Source of the DNA: M3007 sp037130425
GTDB taxonomy: Bacteria; Bacteroidota; Bacteroidia; Chitinophagales; Saprospiraceae
Length of the DNA: 23,374 bases
Direction: 5' to 3'
Assembly: GCA_037130425.1 (NCBI GenBank)
Contig: JBAXTB010000044.1
Coordinates: forward strand, 1 to 23,374
Part shown: positions 6,198-15,759 of the stretch, piece by piece
Numbering within the stretch: the first letter of the stretch is position 1
Layout of the letters: every line of letters begins with the position of its first letter
The notes under the pieces: model-generated
The model's input: only the letters and a program-made list of their open reading frames with translations
What the model was told of the DNA's origin: nothing
Databases searched by the model: none
Made by a program: the position numbers and the translations under genes

Positions 6198-7757
6198 CTA
6201 CCCAGCCCATCCCTCTCTGTCTAGGCTCCTATAATGTATCGCCTCCGCCAAATCCTCAATCCGAATATCCTGACTCCCCGCCAAATCCGCCGCCGTGCGC
6301 GCCACCTTCAAAATCCGGTCGTATGCCCGCGCCGACAATTGCAGCCGTTCCATCGCCGTTTTCAGCAGCGTAATCCCCGCCTGGTCGATGGCGCACACCT
6401 CGCGCACCATGCGGCTTGGCATGTGCGCATTGCAATAAACATCTTTCACCCCTTTAAACCGCTCCGCCTGAATCTCCCGTGCGCGCAGCACCCGCACCCG
6501 AATGTCTTCGCTGCCCGATTTCGGTCGATCAGTCCTGCTTAACTCGTCATAACTCACCGGCGTAACCTCCACGTGCAGGTCAATTCGATCCAGCAACGGC
6601 CCCGAAATTTTAGCCACATAGCGCTTCACCACGCCCGGCCCGCATACACATTCCTTCTCCGGGTGGTTGTAATATCCACAGGGACAAGGGTTCATCGAAG
6701 CCACCAGCATAAAACTCGAAGGATAATCCACGCTCACCTTAGCGCGGCTGATCGTGACCTTGCGTTCCTCCATCGGCTGCCGCATTACCTCTAAGGCAGT
6801 GCGTTTGAACTCCGGTAATTCGTCTAAAAAAAGCACCCCATTATGCGCAATACTGATTTCGCCCGGCATCGGATCAGAGCCGCCGCCTACAAGGGCCACA
6901 TCACTGATGGTGTGGTGTGGGGCGCGAAAGGGCCTGGTCGTCACCAAGGATGCCTCCGAAGGCAAAGCCCCCGCCACCGAGTGTATTTTGGTGGTTTCCA
7001 AGGCTTCATGCAAGGTTAAAGGCGGTAAAATGGTAGGTAAACGCCGGGCCAACATCGTTTTTCCGGCCCCCGGCGGACCAATTAAAATCACATTGTGGCC
7101 ACCTGCCGCCGCCAGTTCCAGCGCGCGTTTAATGTTTTCCTGGCCGCGCACGTCCGAAAAATCCACATCGTAGTTGTTCAGGTTGGCGCCGAATTCCTCG
7201 CGCGTGTTCACCTGTACAGGTTGGATATCGGACGCGCCCGCCAGAATATCCAAGGCTTCACGCAGGGTTTCCACGCCGTATACCTCAATATCGCTCACGA
7301 TCGCGGCCTCGCGCGCGTTGGCTTTCGGCAAAATAATTCCCTTGAACTGTTGTTTGCGCGCCTGAATGGAAATGGGCAAGGCGCCCTTGATCGGCCGCAA
7401 GGAACCGTCGAGCGACAGTTCCCCCATGATAAAAAACTGATCTAAATTGTCTTCCGGGATAATCCCGTAAGCCGCCAACATTCCCACAGCAATAGGCAAA
7501 TCAAAGGCCGAGCCTTCTTTTCGAACATCCGCAGGAGCCAGGTTGATGATGGTTTTGATGCGCGGTTGGCGCAGGCCAGAATTTTTAAGCGCAGCCTCCA
7601 CACGAGGCAAACTTTCGCGCACGGCGCTGTCGGGAAGACCGACGATGAAGATACCGGGTTTGTCGGTGTTACCAAGGGCGCCACCGGCGTGGATTTCAAT
7701 GGTAATCGTTTGTGCGTCAACGCCATGTACGGCGCCGGCAAAGGTTTTTACAAGCAT
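6198..7757 (-). CDS. comM: YifB/ComM-family Mg-chelatase-like AAA+ ATPase
   Basis: At 519 residues this is a full-length YifB/ComM protein. An N-terminal ChlI/Lon-protease-like domain (about 20-140: PGIFIVGLPDSAVRESLPRV, INLAPADVRKEGSAFDLPIA) precedes the AAA+ core, with Walker A GPPGAGKT (227-234), GEISIAHNGVLFLDELPEF as Walker B, and a sensor MNPCPCGYY. The C-terminal Mg_chelatase_C domain includes LLDRIDLHVEV and LSARAYDRILKVARTAADL. In Gammaproteobacteria ComM is a hexameric helicase that extends heteroduplex during natural transformation; orthologues are widespread, and the same role here is inference. A zinc-ribbon-like cysteine cluster (CPCGYY...CVCGPG) lies near residue 360. It reads leftward into the IVP unit, with no terminator between them except possibly the one near 5680. 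Confidence 0.93.
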   Translation of the reverse strand: MLVKTFAGAVHGVDAQTITIEIHAGGALGNTDKPGIFIVGLPDSAVRESLPRVEAALKNSGLRQPRIKTIINLAPADVRKEGSAFDLPIAVGMLAAYGIIPEDNLDQFFIMGELSLDGSLRPIKGALPISIQARKQQFKGIILPKANAREAAIVSDIEVYGVETLREALDILAGASDIQPVQVNTREEFGANLNNYDVDFSDVRGQENIKRALELAAAGGHNVILIGPPGAGKTMLARRLPTILPPLTLHEALETTKIHSVAGALPSEASLVTTRPFRAPHHTISDVALVGGGSDPMPGEISIAHNGVLFLDELPEFKRTALEVMRQPMEERKVTISRAKVSVDYPSSFMLVASMNPCPCGYYNHPEKECVCGPGVVKRYVAKISGPLLDRIDLHVEVTPVSYDELSRTDRPKSGSEDIRVRVLRAREIQAERFKGVKDVYCNAHMPSRMVREVCAIDQAGITLLKTAMERLQLSARAYDRILKVARTAADLAGSQDIRIEDLAEAIHYRSLDREGWAG

Positions 7758-7864
7758 GTCGGATTAAGGATTAGCGATTAAAGCGTGTTTGTTAAAGGGC
7801 AAAGATAGGGGACTTGGTTTTTAAATGCAACCGGGTATAAATCAGGAATGTATGATCGGTGCTT

Positions 7865-7916
7865 GGAAAATAAAAATTGGCCATTGGTAATGCCCAATGA
7901 CCAATTTTTATTTTCC
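7865..7916 (-). terminator. Long perfect-stem terminator of the receptor-lipoprotein operon
   Basis: Twenty-three-base arms (7865-7887 and 7894-7916) pair fully apart from one G-U, around the six-base loop TAATGC. The outer half is A/T-rich, so the minus-strand copy ends in a T-rich tract (AATTTTTATTTTCC). It lies 14 bases after the lipoprotein stop. The plus strand is equally capable, so it is probably bidirectional and also insulates the comM promoter region (7758-7864). Confidence 0.88.
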
Positions 7917-7930
7917 GGCTTTAAGCGTAA

Positions 7931-9352
7931 TTAGTGCTTGTTGCCGGAGCCGTCAGCCTGGTAGCAACCGAGGTCTTTACCTGGGCCGGTGATACCGCTG
8001 GAACCGAAGTTCGGGTCAACCGGAACGAGTGTAAGTGGCGCAAAACCCTGGTAGCCTTTACCAATAGCAGGCGAAGATGATTTCAGGTGGAAATCAAAAC
8101 CGTCAATAGAAGCCTGTGTCTGGTAATTTAGGTTTGGCAGCGGGTAGTTTACAAACAACGGATCGTTTTTGCCTACCAATGAAGTGCCGTCATACTGTTT
8201 GCCGAAGGTATAAGTCGAACCTAAGAACGCGGCCATATTTGGAATGCCAGTTGCCTGCGGGTGCGTAACTACAGCCTGTGCAATGTTGGTTGGTACAAAC
8301 TGGTTGGTGATGTCTACATTGTCGCCGTAGAAAAAGTTGTAACCGTATGCCGTTTGGTTGATCGGGCCGTCGCTGTGCGCAAGGGTATCAGCCAAATAAA
8401 CTTTAGCGGTTACGTTGTTGCCGCCTGCAATACGAAGGCCAAAACGGCAGTTTACCACTAAGTTGTTGTAAGCCAATGCGCGGGAGTTGTTTTCAACTTC
8501 CAACGAACCGCTGCGCGCGCCGAAAGCGCCGGTGTTTCTCCAGCCGTCGTTCACGTATGTGTTGTTGTACATGGCAATCATGCACTGAGGTGAAATACCG
8601 CCGTCGTTGGAAGATTTGGTACCGTTGGTAGCGCCGCCGATAATCAGGTTATAAGCCATGTTACCTTGCGTACCGCCTTTTGCATTGAAACCGTCGCCGC
8701 CGTCTCCGCCGCATTTTTCCAAGGTGTTGCGCATGATGTTTACTTTGCCGCCGTAAAAACGAACAGCATCATCCGGTGAACCGTAAATCCAAGAATCTTC
8801 AAGGATGAAAACGCCGTCAGGGTTGCCAAAGTAAATCACGTATTGGTCGCCGACAGATGGGCCTGTAAATGGAATTGCCTGCAGCGCGCCACCACCAAAA
8901 TCAAGGTGTGTCCATTTGATTACCAACAACTTACAAGTTTTATCGCAGTAGATACCGCCCCAACCGCCAACATAGCTGGAATCAGAACTTGCCGTAGAAG
9001 AACCGGTTGTTTTAGTTCTTTTTGGATCTGTAATGGTCACAGGCGCTTCCTGCGTACCCAAGCTAATCAAGGTGCCTTTTACGATGATCGCTGAACCGTT
9101 CAACGCGTTTACTTTTACGCCTTTTTGGAGCAACAAGGTGTCGCCTGCATTTACCGTAATGGTGCTGGAAATCGTGTAGGTCGTGTTGGCCAACATGGTG
9201 CCTTTGATCGAACCGGACAATGGGTTGGTACCGGAAATCGTTTGACCAATTTTGATTTGAGCGTCAGAAATGACGTTTTCGGTTGTTTTAGTGCAAGATG
9301 CCAGGTAAATTAATACCGACAAACTAAGCAGTGCAAATTTTAATTGTTTCAT
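7931..9352 (-). CDS. Outer-surface lipoprotein with right-handed parallel beta-helix
   Basis: Starting from the ATG at 9352 (the preceding TTG is an alternative) gives 473 residues. Residues 1-20 are a lipoprotein signal peptide with the lipobox L-A-S-C, Cys20 being the acylated residue. The body consists of repeated short beta-turn units: INVNAGDTLLLQKGVKVN-like strands, then YVIYFGNPDGVFILEDSWIYGSPDDAVRFYGG, NIMRNTLEKCGGDGGDGFNAKGG, NLIIGGATNGTKSSNDGG and LAYNNLVVNCRFGLRIAGG. This is the pattern of a pectate-lyase-like parallel beta-helix. The C-terminus (GPGKDLGCYQAD) is of a kind common in such surface proteins. It follows the TonB-dependent receptor by 16 bases, so the two form an operon; the lipoprotein may capture or process the ligand the receptor imports. 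No catalytic residues can be assigned. Confidence 0.82.
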   Translation of the reverse strand: MKQLKFALLSLSVLIYLASCTKTTENVISDAQIKIGQTISGTNPLSGSIKGTMLANTTYTISSTITVNAGDTLLLQKGVKVNALNGSAIIVKGTLISLGTQEAPVTITDPKRTKTTGSSTASSDSSYVGGWGGIYCDKTCKLLVIKWTHLDFGGGALQAIPFTGPSVGDQYVIYFGNPDGVFILEDSWIYGSPDDAVRFYGGKVNIMRNTLEKCGGDGGDGFNAKGGTQGNMAYNLIIGGATNGTKSSNDGGISPQCMIAMYNNTYVNDGWRNTGAFGARSGSLEVENNSRALAYNNLVVNCRFGLRIAGGNNVTAKVYLADTLAHSDGPINQTAYGYNFFYGDNVDITNQFVPTNIAQAVVTHPQATGIPNMAAFLGSTYTFGKQYDGTSLVGKNDPLFVNYPLPNLNYQTQASIDGFDFHLKSSSPAIGKGYQGFAPLTLVPVDPNFGSSGITGPGKDLGCYQADGSGNKH

Positions 9353-9368
9353 CAAAATGAATTTTAAA

Positions 9369-12188
9369 TTATTGAATGTTGAAGCGAAGTCCGACGGCGT
9401 ATGAAGCGTAGAACTTATCCGTTTCTACGTTCACAAAATCCGGGCTTTCCTGATATGGCAGCCTGAACATGCCGGAGTAACTGTAATTGTGCTGTTTTAT
9501 GATGAGTTTATAAGGCGTATTGAGCAAATTGTTCGCCTTTCCGTACAAGGTGAAATGCTTGCCGAATTTCTTTTGAATCGAAAAATCAAGGATCGTCGTC
9601 GCTTTTTCCCAATTGTCGAGGTTCAAATACAAGGAAAGCGTGTTGATCCGTTCGCCGGTGTAAACCACGGCGAGTTGTGCGTCAATTTTGCGCCGGGTGT
9701 CTTTATAAAGTAGCGCAAAATTGCCAATATGCGCCGATTGCCCCTGTTGCGGCCGGTTTTGAATGGTGGTTGTATTAATGGCGGCGCCGGTTTCCGACAG
9801 GTAATAAATTGATTTAATCGAAGATACCTTAGAGCGGGTGTAGGTATAATTGAATGCGACCCCAAAATTGCCGAAATATTTCCTGTAAACGGCTTCCAAA
9901 CCATAATTGGTTGCCGTGCCTAAATTGTCGGGAGTTAAAATCAATTCAGCCGCAAACCCGTTTTGCTTAAGCACGTACTCAATCGGATTTTTTAAGGTCT
10001 TAAAAAAAGCGCCCACCATAAATTGGTCAAGCCCTTGTCCGAATACCTCGAAGCGCGCGTCAAAATTGTCGGCTATGGTATGTTTGATATAAGGATTCCC
10101 CACCGTTGCATAACTTTCGCTGCCCGACCGGTCATAAAAAGGAATCAAATCCGCATAAGCCGGACGATATATGGACCTGAAATACGAAAAACGCAAGGCC
10201 CGGCGCGGGTTTAGCGAGTCTTTTAGTTGAACGCTCGGCAAAAAATCCGTGTACCCAAATGATCCGTATTTGCCCGCAACCGTGACAGGTAAAGAAGAAA
10301 CGTAACTTTGCTTAGTCCGTTCCACACGCAAACCGCCTAATAAATCCCATCTTTTTGTAAAACGGTATTTTACCTGACCGTAGCCGGCAGCAATATCTTC
10401 TTTAAAGGTGTAAATGCCCGGATTTCCGGCGGCATTTCCCAAGGCGCCGCCCGCCGGAATAAACGTAAACTTTGATTCGGGAATAGATTTATATAATTCG
10501 TCGTTCGACCCAGGATCCGTAATAGGGGAGAGGGTGTACTTATTATCGTAGTTATCCCGGTTTTTGTGCCGAACCATGCCGCCTATACCAAGAATTGGAG
10601 CGCTTACCCCAATTTTAGGCAGTACATAACGCAGGTTCAGATAAGCCGCCAGGTCTTTATCGGTATTGTGTTGCCATTCCCGTGTTTGGGACTGTACATT
10701 GGTTGGCCCATTGGTGGCTGTTCCTGCGGCAACGTCCGGATTTATGCCGTATGCAACCGCAAACTGCGCAATATCGGGCAATTCCTTTTTGGCGCGGGAC
10801 GCAACCAGCGACCAGTCCAAACTCAAAGGCGCGGCCAACTTGTTTTTACCCTGCAAGGTGATGTTATAAATGCTTTGCAAGTCTGATCGAACCTGGGTTT
10901 TGTTCGAAACGGCAAATGCGCCTACATAATCATGGATGGAATAACCACCCAAAAGCGAGTCGATGGTTTGGCGCACACGCCGCTCATTTAACTGTAAATA
11001 GGTGGCAAACAAACTGATGCTGTTGTCGTAATTGAAATTATAATCCAATTTCGACATCAATCCCAAGCGGTTGATCTTGGAGGAATATTGGCGGTTTTCC
11101 GAATCCGAAAAAGTCTGGTTAAGCGGCGTATTAATCGTTGCGGCCGGAGCAATCGTGCCTGTTTGTACAAAAACCGTCGCATTTGAGCCTTTATAGGATG
11201 ACTGATTGGTGCCGGAAAATATTACGCCTAATTTGTTTTTGAAAAAACGGTTTCCTACGGTCAGGCTATAATTTGTATTCACCGGGTTTTTCAGCGGTCT
11301 TGTCACCGTATTTTGATATGGAAAATCAGAAATAAGGGCATATTCGCCTGGCCCGCGTAGTTCGGCGGGCGATTTCAGGCTAATATTGTCGGTTTTATAA
11401 CTTTGAAAATCCCGGTTTAATACCAATTGGCTGAAGCCCGCGCCGAAATTGGCTTCTAATTTGAATTTTTCGGGCGCATTTTTCATGGCCAAATTGACTG
11501 CGCCGCCGGTTGCATCGGCCTCCATACTTGGCGTAAGCGATTTCAATACTTCGATTCGTTCCAGCAGTTCGGCCGGAAACATGTCTAAAGGAACAAAACG
11601 ATCTTTATTATCCGGACTGGGAATCTTAATGCCATTGATAATCGTGGTATTGTATTTTTTGTCCATCCCCCGAATGATGGCATATTGCCCTTCTCCGTAA
11701 CTGCTGCGCTGCACCGAAATACCCGAAACGCGCTGAATAACGTTGGCAACCGTCACATCCGGCGATATAGAAATGGCGTTCGCAGAGATAATATTTGCAA
11801 TGTTTTCAATAGTCTGCTCCTTTTTTTTGGCAAATAATTCGGATTCGCCATTTGCTTTAGCCGAAACGGTAAGCATCGAAAGCGTGGAAGTGCTTTGTTC
11901 TAAATAAAATTTCAGGCGTGCATTTTCAGCGCCAATCACTACAGTGGTATCGATGGAGCGATAACCGATGTATGAAATATTTAATTTATGGGAGCCTGCT
12001 ACTAAGTTCTTAAAGGAAAATGAGCCGTCTAATGCGGAACTGGCGGCTTTTTGTCCATTGTCGAGTACAATGGTTACACCTACCAATTGTTCATTCGAGT
12101 ATTTATCAAAAATGTACCCGGTTAAATCGCCTGCAAAAACACGACATGAAAAGCAAACGAACAAAAATGGAAGGAAGGCTAATTTCAC
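9369..12188 (-). CDS. TonB-dependent outer-membrane receptor
   Basis: A 939-residue receptor. Residues 1-20 form a signal peptide; about 20-105 are a carboxypeptidase-regulatory-like domain (GYIFDKYSNEQLVGVTIVLD, GSFSFKNLVAGSHKLNISYIGYRS); about 125-235 are the plug (ANVIQRVSGISVQRSSYGEGQYAIIRGM, ERIEVLKSLTPSMEADATGGAVN); the rest is a 22-strand-type barrel ending in FYASYAVGLRFNIQ with a terminal aromatic-rich strand. SYFRSIYRPAYADLIPFYD and GNPYIKHTIADNFD are typical late-barrel motifs. It imports an unidentified ligand using energy from an ExbB/ExbD/TonB complex such as the one at 20091-23290. The start is GTG (12186-12188): no ATG gives a complete signal peptide. The minus strand has TAAGTTTG at 12206-12213, matching the Bacteroidota -7 element, but it is very close to the start and lacks a clear -33 box. 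No SusD partner is present; a beta-helix lipoprotein takes that place. Confidence 0.92.
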   Translation of the reverse strand: MKLAFLPFLFVCFSCRVFAGDLTGYIFDKYSNEQLVGVTIVLDNGQKAASSALDGSFSFKNLVAGSHKLNISYIGYRSIDTTVVIGAENARLKFYLEQSTSTLSMLTVSAKANGESELFAKKKEQTIENIANIISANAISISPDVTVANVIQRVSGISVQRSSYGEGQYAIIRGMDKKYNTTIINGIKIPSPDNKDRFVPLDMFPAELLERIEVLKSLTPSMEADATGGAVNLAMKNAPEKFKLEANFGAGFSQLVLNRDFQSYKTDNISLKSPAELRGPGEYALISDFPYQNTVTRPLKNPVNTNYSLTVGNRFFKNKLGVIFSGTNQSSYKGSNATVFVQTGTIAPAATINTPLNQTFSDSENRQYSSKINRLGLMSKLDYNFNYDNSISLFATYLQLNERRVRQTIDSLLGGYSIHDYVGAFAVSNKTQVRSDLQSIYNITLQGKNKLAAPLSLDWSLVASRAKKELPDIAQFAVAYGINPDVAAGTATNGPTNVQSQTREWQHNTDKDLAAYLNLRYVLPKIGVSAPILGIGGMVRHKNRDNYDNKYTLSPITDPGSNDELYKSIPESKFTFIPAGGALGNAAGNPGIYTFKEDIAAGYGQVKYRFTKRWDLLGGLRVERTKQSYVSSLPVTVAGKYGSFGYTDFLPSVQLKDSLNPRRALRFSYFRSIYRPAYADLIPFYDRSGSESYATVGNPYIKHTIADNFDARFEVFGQGLDQFMVGAFFKTLKNPIEYVLKQNGFAAELILTPDNLGTATNYGLEAVYRKYFGNFGVAFNYTYTRSKVSSIKSIYYLSETGAAINTTTIQNRPQQGQSAHIGNFALLYKDTRRKIDAQLAVVYTGERINTLSLYLNLDNWEKATTILDFSIQKKFGKHFTLYGKANNLLNTPYKLIIKQHNYSYSGMFRLPYQESPDFVNVETDKFYASYAVGLRFNIQ

Positions 12189-12326
12189 AGCGTCGAAATT
12201 TCCGGCAAACTTAATCGCTGTTTTTCGCCCTTTTCCGGCGCTTTTAAAACTTAATAGTTATATAATGATTTAGTTTAAATTAAATAACATAGGAGAGGCT
12301 TATTGTCGCAAATAAATCTTAATCCC

Positions 12327-13211
12327 TTATCCCTCCAACAGCATCAACCCAAGCCATACAAACGGCAGCGCAAAAATAAACGAATCGAAACGATCCAAAA
12401 AGCCGCCATGCCCCGGCAAAATAGAACCGGAATCCTTTACATGAATACTGCGTTTGAACATCGATTCTACCAAATCGCCAATCGTGCCAAAAATAGCCAC
12501 CATCGCAGCCTGTACCAGCCATTCCTTAAGGGCAAAATCAGTGAGGATAAACGAAAATATATAGGCTACGATAAAAGTGCAAACCATACCGCCGATGGTT
12601 CCTTCCCAGGTTTTATTGGGTGAAATACGGCTAAAAAACGGCGTTTTGCCTATTTGCGAACCAATAGCGTATGCCATCGTATCATTCGTCCAGTTTAAAA
12701 ACAACAAACCAAAAACCCTAAACGGCGCGTAATTGTCGTGCCAATAGGAAATGGAAATCAACAAGGAAAACGGCACGCCCAAATAAATCACGCCTACGAT
12801 ATAATGACCGATATTGGTAAACGGCTTATCAGATTGAAGAAATAATTCCACAATAAACAACACAAAAACAAGCAACAACAGCAATATTACAGACATCAGA
12901 ATCGGGCTGATGTTGTCAGAAAGTTCGGCCACAAACAAGTAAGGTTTAAATTCTACCCCGCTTGGCAATGGCAAAAACAGGTTGAATATCTTACTGCCGA
13001 ACACCAAAAACGGCAACAAACCAAGAATGGTGCCCACAACTTTGCGGAACATCAAATGGTTGTTTTCCTGGCTAAACAACAAACCATTAAATTCCCATAA
13101 ACAGCCCGCCGTAATGAGCGCAAATAATATATAAAAAGCAGTTGCGCCACCAAATACGCCGCCCAGCATAGCCACTACAAAAATGACGGCGGAAATTACA
13201 CGTTGTCTCAT
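12327..13211 (-). CDS. cdsA: Phosphatidate cytidylyltransferase (CDP-diglyceride synthase)
   Basis: This integral inner-membrane enzyme makes CDP-diacylglycerol from phosphatidic acid and CTP, the branch point for all bacterial phospholipids. It has 294 residues, close to the family norm, with about eight hydrophobic segments from residue 6 to the end. The diagnostic C-terminal signature is complete: SMFKRSIHVKDSG followed by ILPGHGGFLDRFDS (about 250-277), containing the KD and HGG..DR residues that bind metal and substrate. An upstream motif, NDTMAYAIGSQIGK, and KTWEGTIGG are also typical. The ATG at 13211 gives the usual short N-terminus. A gene for a small secreted protein lies 59 bases upstream on the same strand and may be cotranscribed. 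Confidence 0.95.
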   Translation of the reverse strand: MRQRVISAVIFVVAMLGGVFGGATAFYILFALITAGCLWEFNGLLFSQENNHLMFRKVVGTILGLLPFLVFGSKIFNLFLPLPSGVEFKPYLFVAELSDNISPILMSVILLLLLVFVLFIVELFLQSDKPFTNIGHYIVGVIYLGVPFSLLISISYWHDNYAPFRVFGLLFLNWTNDTMAYAIGSQIGKTPFFSRISPNKTWEGTIGGMVCTFIVAYIFSFILTDFALKEWLVQAAMVAIFGTIGDLVESMFKRSIHVKDSGSILPGHGGFLDRFDSFIFALPFVWLGLMLLEG

Positions 13212-13270
13212 ATTGTTGATTCTGTTGTTATTATCAGTTTCAATCGGGGCTGCAAAAGTATGTCTGTTTC

Positions 13271-13819
13271 CTATCGCTTTTTCAATACGGCCCGCTGAAA
13301 TACAGAAAAAGGATAGGTTTTTACTTCTGAAATATCTTCTTCACCTTGTTTGGTGTTGCCGCTCACGCTAATTTCCTTTTCCGGCCCCGAATACACTTCA
13401 AACACCAGGGTTTGTTCGTCTGTTTTTTCATAGGTGCATAAAATTCTGCTTTTTTCAACCACAAACCAGCATAGCAGTTTTGGGCCGTACAAATAACTTT
13501 CCATCACAATGCTGTTCTTTTCATCCACTTTCCAAATACCTTTTGCCGGATCCACGGGAACTAATTCATAAGGCCGCCAGTCTTTGTCTTTTGAACCATA
13601 CATCAGCCCAAACGTATACCTTCCTGTGCTGGAACTGTCTATTTTGTGGATCACCACCATCATTTGAACCGACTGAACTAAACCTTTACCGTTAAATATG
13701 TCCAATTTCCCTTCCCAATCGCCTTCCCAGGAAGCAGGAAAGGACAGGTTGTCGTTTGTCTGAGCGTTCGCCTTTGTGAAGGCTAAAAAAAAGAGGCATA
13801 AAAATGTAAGAATACGCAT
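13271..13819 (-). CDS. Small secreted protein of unknown function
   Basis: I start at the ATG at 13819, which begins directly with a signal peptide (MRILTFLCLFFLAFTKANAQ); an in-frame ATG at 13855 would add 12 residues before it and is less likely. The mature part is about 160 residues of mostly beta structure: SWEGDWEGKLDIF, VQMMVVIHKIDSSSTGRYTFGLMYG, DWRPYELVPVDPAKGIWKVDEKNSIVMESYLYG, SRILCTYEKTDEQTLVFEVYSG. The strand pattern and the W-E-G-x-L opening are reminiscent of lipocalin/fatty-acid-binding-like barrels, but I cannot name a family. It ends in SVFQRAVLKKR, precedes cdsA on the same strand and is divergent from the DUF4153 gene. Confidence 0.75.
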   Translation of the reverse strand: MRILTFLCLFFLAFTKANAQTNDNLSFPASWEGDWEGKLDIFNGKGLVQSVQMMVVIHKIDSSSTGRYTFGLMYGSKDKDWRPYELVPVDPAKGIWKVDEKNSIVMESYLYGPKLLCWFVVEKSRILCTYEKTDEQTLVFEVYSGPEKEISVSGNTKQGEEDISEVKTYPFSVFQRAVLKKR

Positions 13820-13911
13820 ACCGAACTGATTTTGAAAGGGTAAAAATAACGACAATATGTCGGTTCTATAAAATTACGGTATCTTTCCCCGCCAGAATAA
13901 ATGACCGACTT

Positions 13912-15717
13912 ATGAAATTACCATCCTTGAATTATTTGACAAGCGCACTGATTAAAGCGATGATTCGCTTTCCTTTTACGATGGGCAGCGCTTTCGTTGG
14001 TGTGATTGTACTGATGTTCATCATTGCATATAACGGTTCTGAACAGAGCAATGTTCCCAAAATATGGTTGATGGCACAGATTGGCCTGCCGCTTTTTACG
14101 GGTTTAACCGCGTTTTCCGAATCGCGCGGTTGGGCGCGCAACGCGAAAGGCTGGGGGCTTCAGCTTGCCGGGCTTGGCCTATTGGTGTTGTACGGTTTTT
14201 TAATGCCGGATTTCAGCGTTCCGGTTATTGGATCGGTACACCTTGTGCGTTACGTTATATTGTTGTTAGTAGCGCATTTGTTTACGGCCGTAGCACCTTA
14301 TCTGAATAACCGCCCGATCACCGATTTTTGGGAATACAACAAACAACTGTTTGCAAACCTTATTATTGGTACGGCTTATACCCTGATCCTGTTTGCCGGG
14401 CTTTCACTTGCTTTATTGGCTGTAAATCAATTGTTTAACCTCGACTTAAACGGCAAAATTTACATGCACTTATTCGTGTTGCTGGCCGGTATTTTCAACA
14501 CGACTTACTTTTTGTCGCAGTTTCCCGAAAAATACAGTTTTGATGCCGCCGACCTGGAATACAATATTGTGTTCAAAACCCTGTGCAAGTACATCCTGAT
14601 TCCGATTGTCGGCCTTTATTTCCTGATTTTATACGCTTATTGCGCCAAAATTTTAATCAATTGGCAACTGCCGCACGGCTGGGTATCGGCTTTGGTGATT
14701 GGGTTTTCCGTTGCGGGCATTTTTACCTATCTGTTGAACTATCGCCTGCCGCAGTTCGATGATTCCTGGCTGCCACGCGCTTACCTGAAATGGTTTTGGT
14801 GGATTATGTTGCCCATGATCGTCATGCTTTTTGTAGCGGTTGGCCGCCGGATTGGTGATTACGGCTTTACGGTAGACCGGTTTTTGGTAGCGCATATCGG
14901 AGGCTGGTTGCTGATTTGCGGCCTGTATTTTGCCATTTCAAAAACAGATAACATCAAATTTGTGCCTATTTCCTTAGCGCTTTTTGGTTTAACAGCCGTT
15001 TTGGGGCCGTTTAGCGCGTTTGAAGTATCGCTTAGAAGCCAAAAAGATATTTTAAAGCAGCTGCTGGAACAAAATGACCGTTTTGCAGACGGGAAAATTA
15101 AAAAATCAAGCAAGGTGATTACTGATCCGGAGCGCGACCAAATTATTTCTGCCTTGTATTTTTTTGAACGACAGGGCAATTTTGGAGAAATCAAAGATTG
15201 GTTGCCAATGCCGGCGGATAGTTTTCCCACTTCAAATGGCGCAAATAACAACGTCGAACGCATCGCAATTTGGATCGGGGCACAAATGGAAAGGCCCGAA
15301 GATTCAACTTCTATGCCCATTGAAGTATCGAGCTACAATGTGCAGTTAATCGGCAAAATAGACGGGTATCAAAGTTTCCATCAAATTATCATCGATCAAA
15401 ACTATAATGCACCCAATTCAGGTCGTTATTTTGAAATAAGTGCTTCAAAAAATGGTCTGAGCCTTTGGGATATCAGAAAATCCGGTCGAACACTGCTTGA
15501 TGAATACGACCTCAGCGCTTCAATGAAAAAATGGACCGTGTTCAGTCATTATGGTAGATATAGCCTGCCTGCCGGCGCAGAAACGATTGAAGTAGCAGGC
15601 CGTAAAACAGATATTAAAATTGTTATAAAATCCCTTTATTTTATTTCAGAAAAGGGTAACCCAAAGATCATCAACATTGAAGCCATTGTCTTTTTGAAGG
15701 AAAAAGCCCGCGAATAG
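13912..15717 (+). CDS. DUF4153 integral membrane protein
   Basis: A 601-residue protein with ten or eleven hydrophobic segments over about residues 15-365 (for example FTMGSAFVGVIVLMFIIAYN, LIIGTAYTLILFAGLSLALLAV, ILIPIVGLYFLILYAYCAKI, WWIMLPMIVMLFVAVGRR), then a soluble C-terminal part of about 230 residues. The DUF4153 signature is clear in LPHGWVSALVIGFSVAGIF, FDDSWLPRAYLKWFWWIMLP and FSAFEVSLRSQKDILKQLLEQN. The function of the family is not established. The C-terminal domain looks cytoplasmic or periplasmic and is partly beta (SYNVQLIGKIDGYQSF, GRYFEISASKNGLSLWDI). It is the first gene of a rightward run; the M1 peptidase starts 42 bases after its stop. The divergent gap 13820-13911 should hold its promoter; TTTG at 13831 with TATGTCGG at 13856 is only a partial match to the Bacteroidota consensus. 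Confidence 0.85.
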   Translation: MKLPSLNYLTSALIKAMIRFPFTMGSAFVGVIVLMFIIAYNGSEQSNVPKIWLMAQIGLPLFTGLTAFSESRGWARNAKGWGLQLAGLGLLVLYGFLMPDFSVPVIGSVHLVRYVILLLVAHLFTAVAPYLNNRPITDFWEYNKQLFANLIIGTAYTLILFAGLSLALLAVNQLFNLDLNGKIYMHLFVLLAGIFNTTYFLSQFPEKYSFDAADLEYNIVFKTLCKYILIPIVGLYFLILYAYCAKILINWQLPHGWVSALVIGFSVAGIFTYLLNYRLPQFDDSWLPRAYLKWFWWIMLPMIVMLFVAVGRRIGDYGFTVDRFLVAHIGGWLLICGLYFAISKTDNIKFVPISLALFGLTAVLGPFSAFEVSLRSQKDILKQLLEQNDRFADGKIKKSSKVITDPERDQIISALYFFERQGNFGEIKDWLPMPADSFPTSNGANNNVERIAIWIGAQMERPEDSTSMPIEVSSYNVQLIGKIDGYQSFHQIIIDQNYNAPNSGRYFEISASKNGLSLWDIRKSGRTLLDEYDLSASMKKWTVFSHYGRYSLPAGAETIEVAGRKTDIKIVIKSLYFISEKGNPKIINIEAIVFLKEKARE

Positions 15718-15759
15718 CGTTTATTTGCAGTCAAATACCGTTTCAAACACTTTGTCGAC

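Noticed and set aside
9369..12188. SusC/SusD-type nutrient uptake pair
   Set aside because: The downstream lipoprotein is a beta-helix, not an alpha-helical SusD/RagB protein, so the receptor is better called a general TonB-dependent receptor.
12206..12213. TAAGTTTG on the minus strand as the promoter of the TonB-dependent receptor
   Set aside because: It matches the -7 consensus but lies only 18 bases from the start codon and has no TTTG at the right distance upstream.
13850..13862. CGACA-ATA-TGTCG palindrome in the divergent intergenic region, as an operator
   Set aside because: Five-base arms are expected by chance, and no regulator gene lies next to it.
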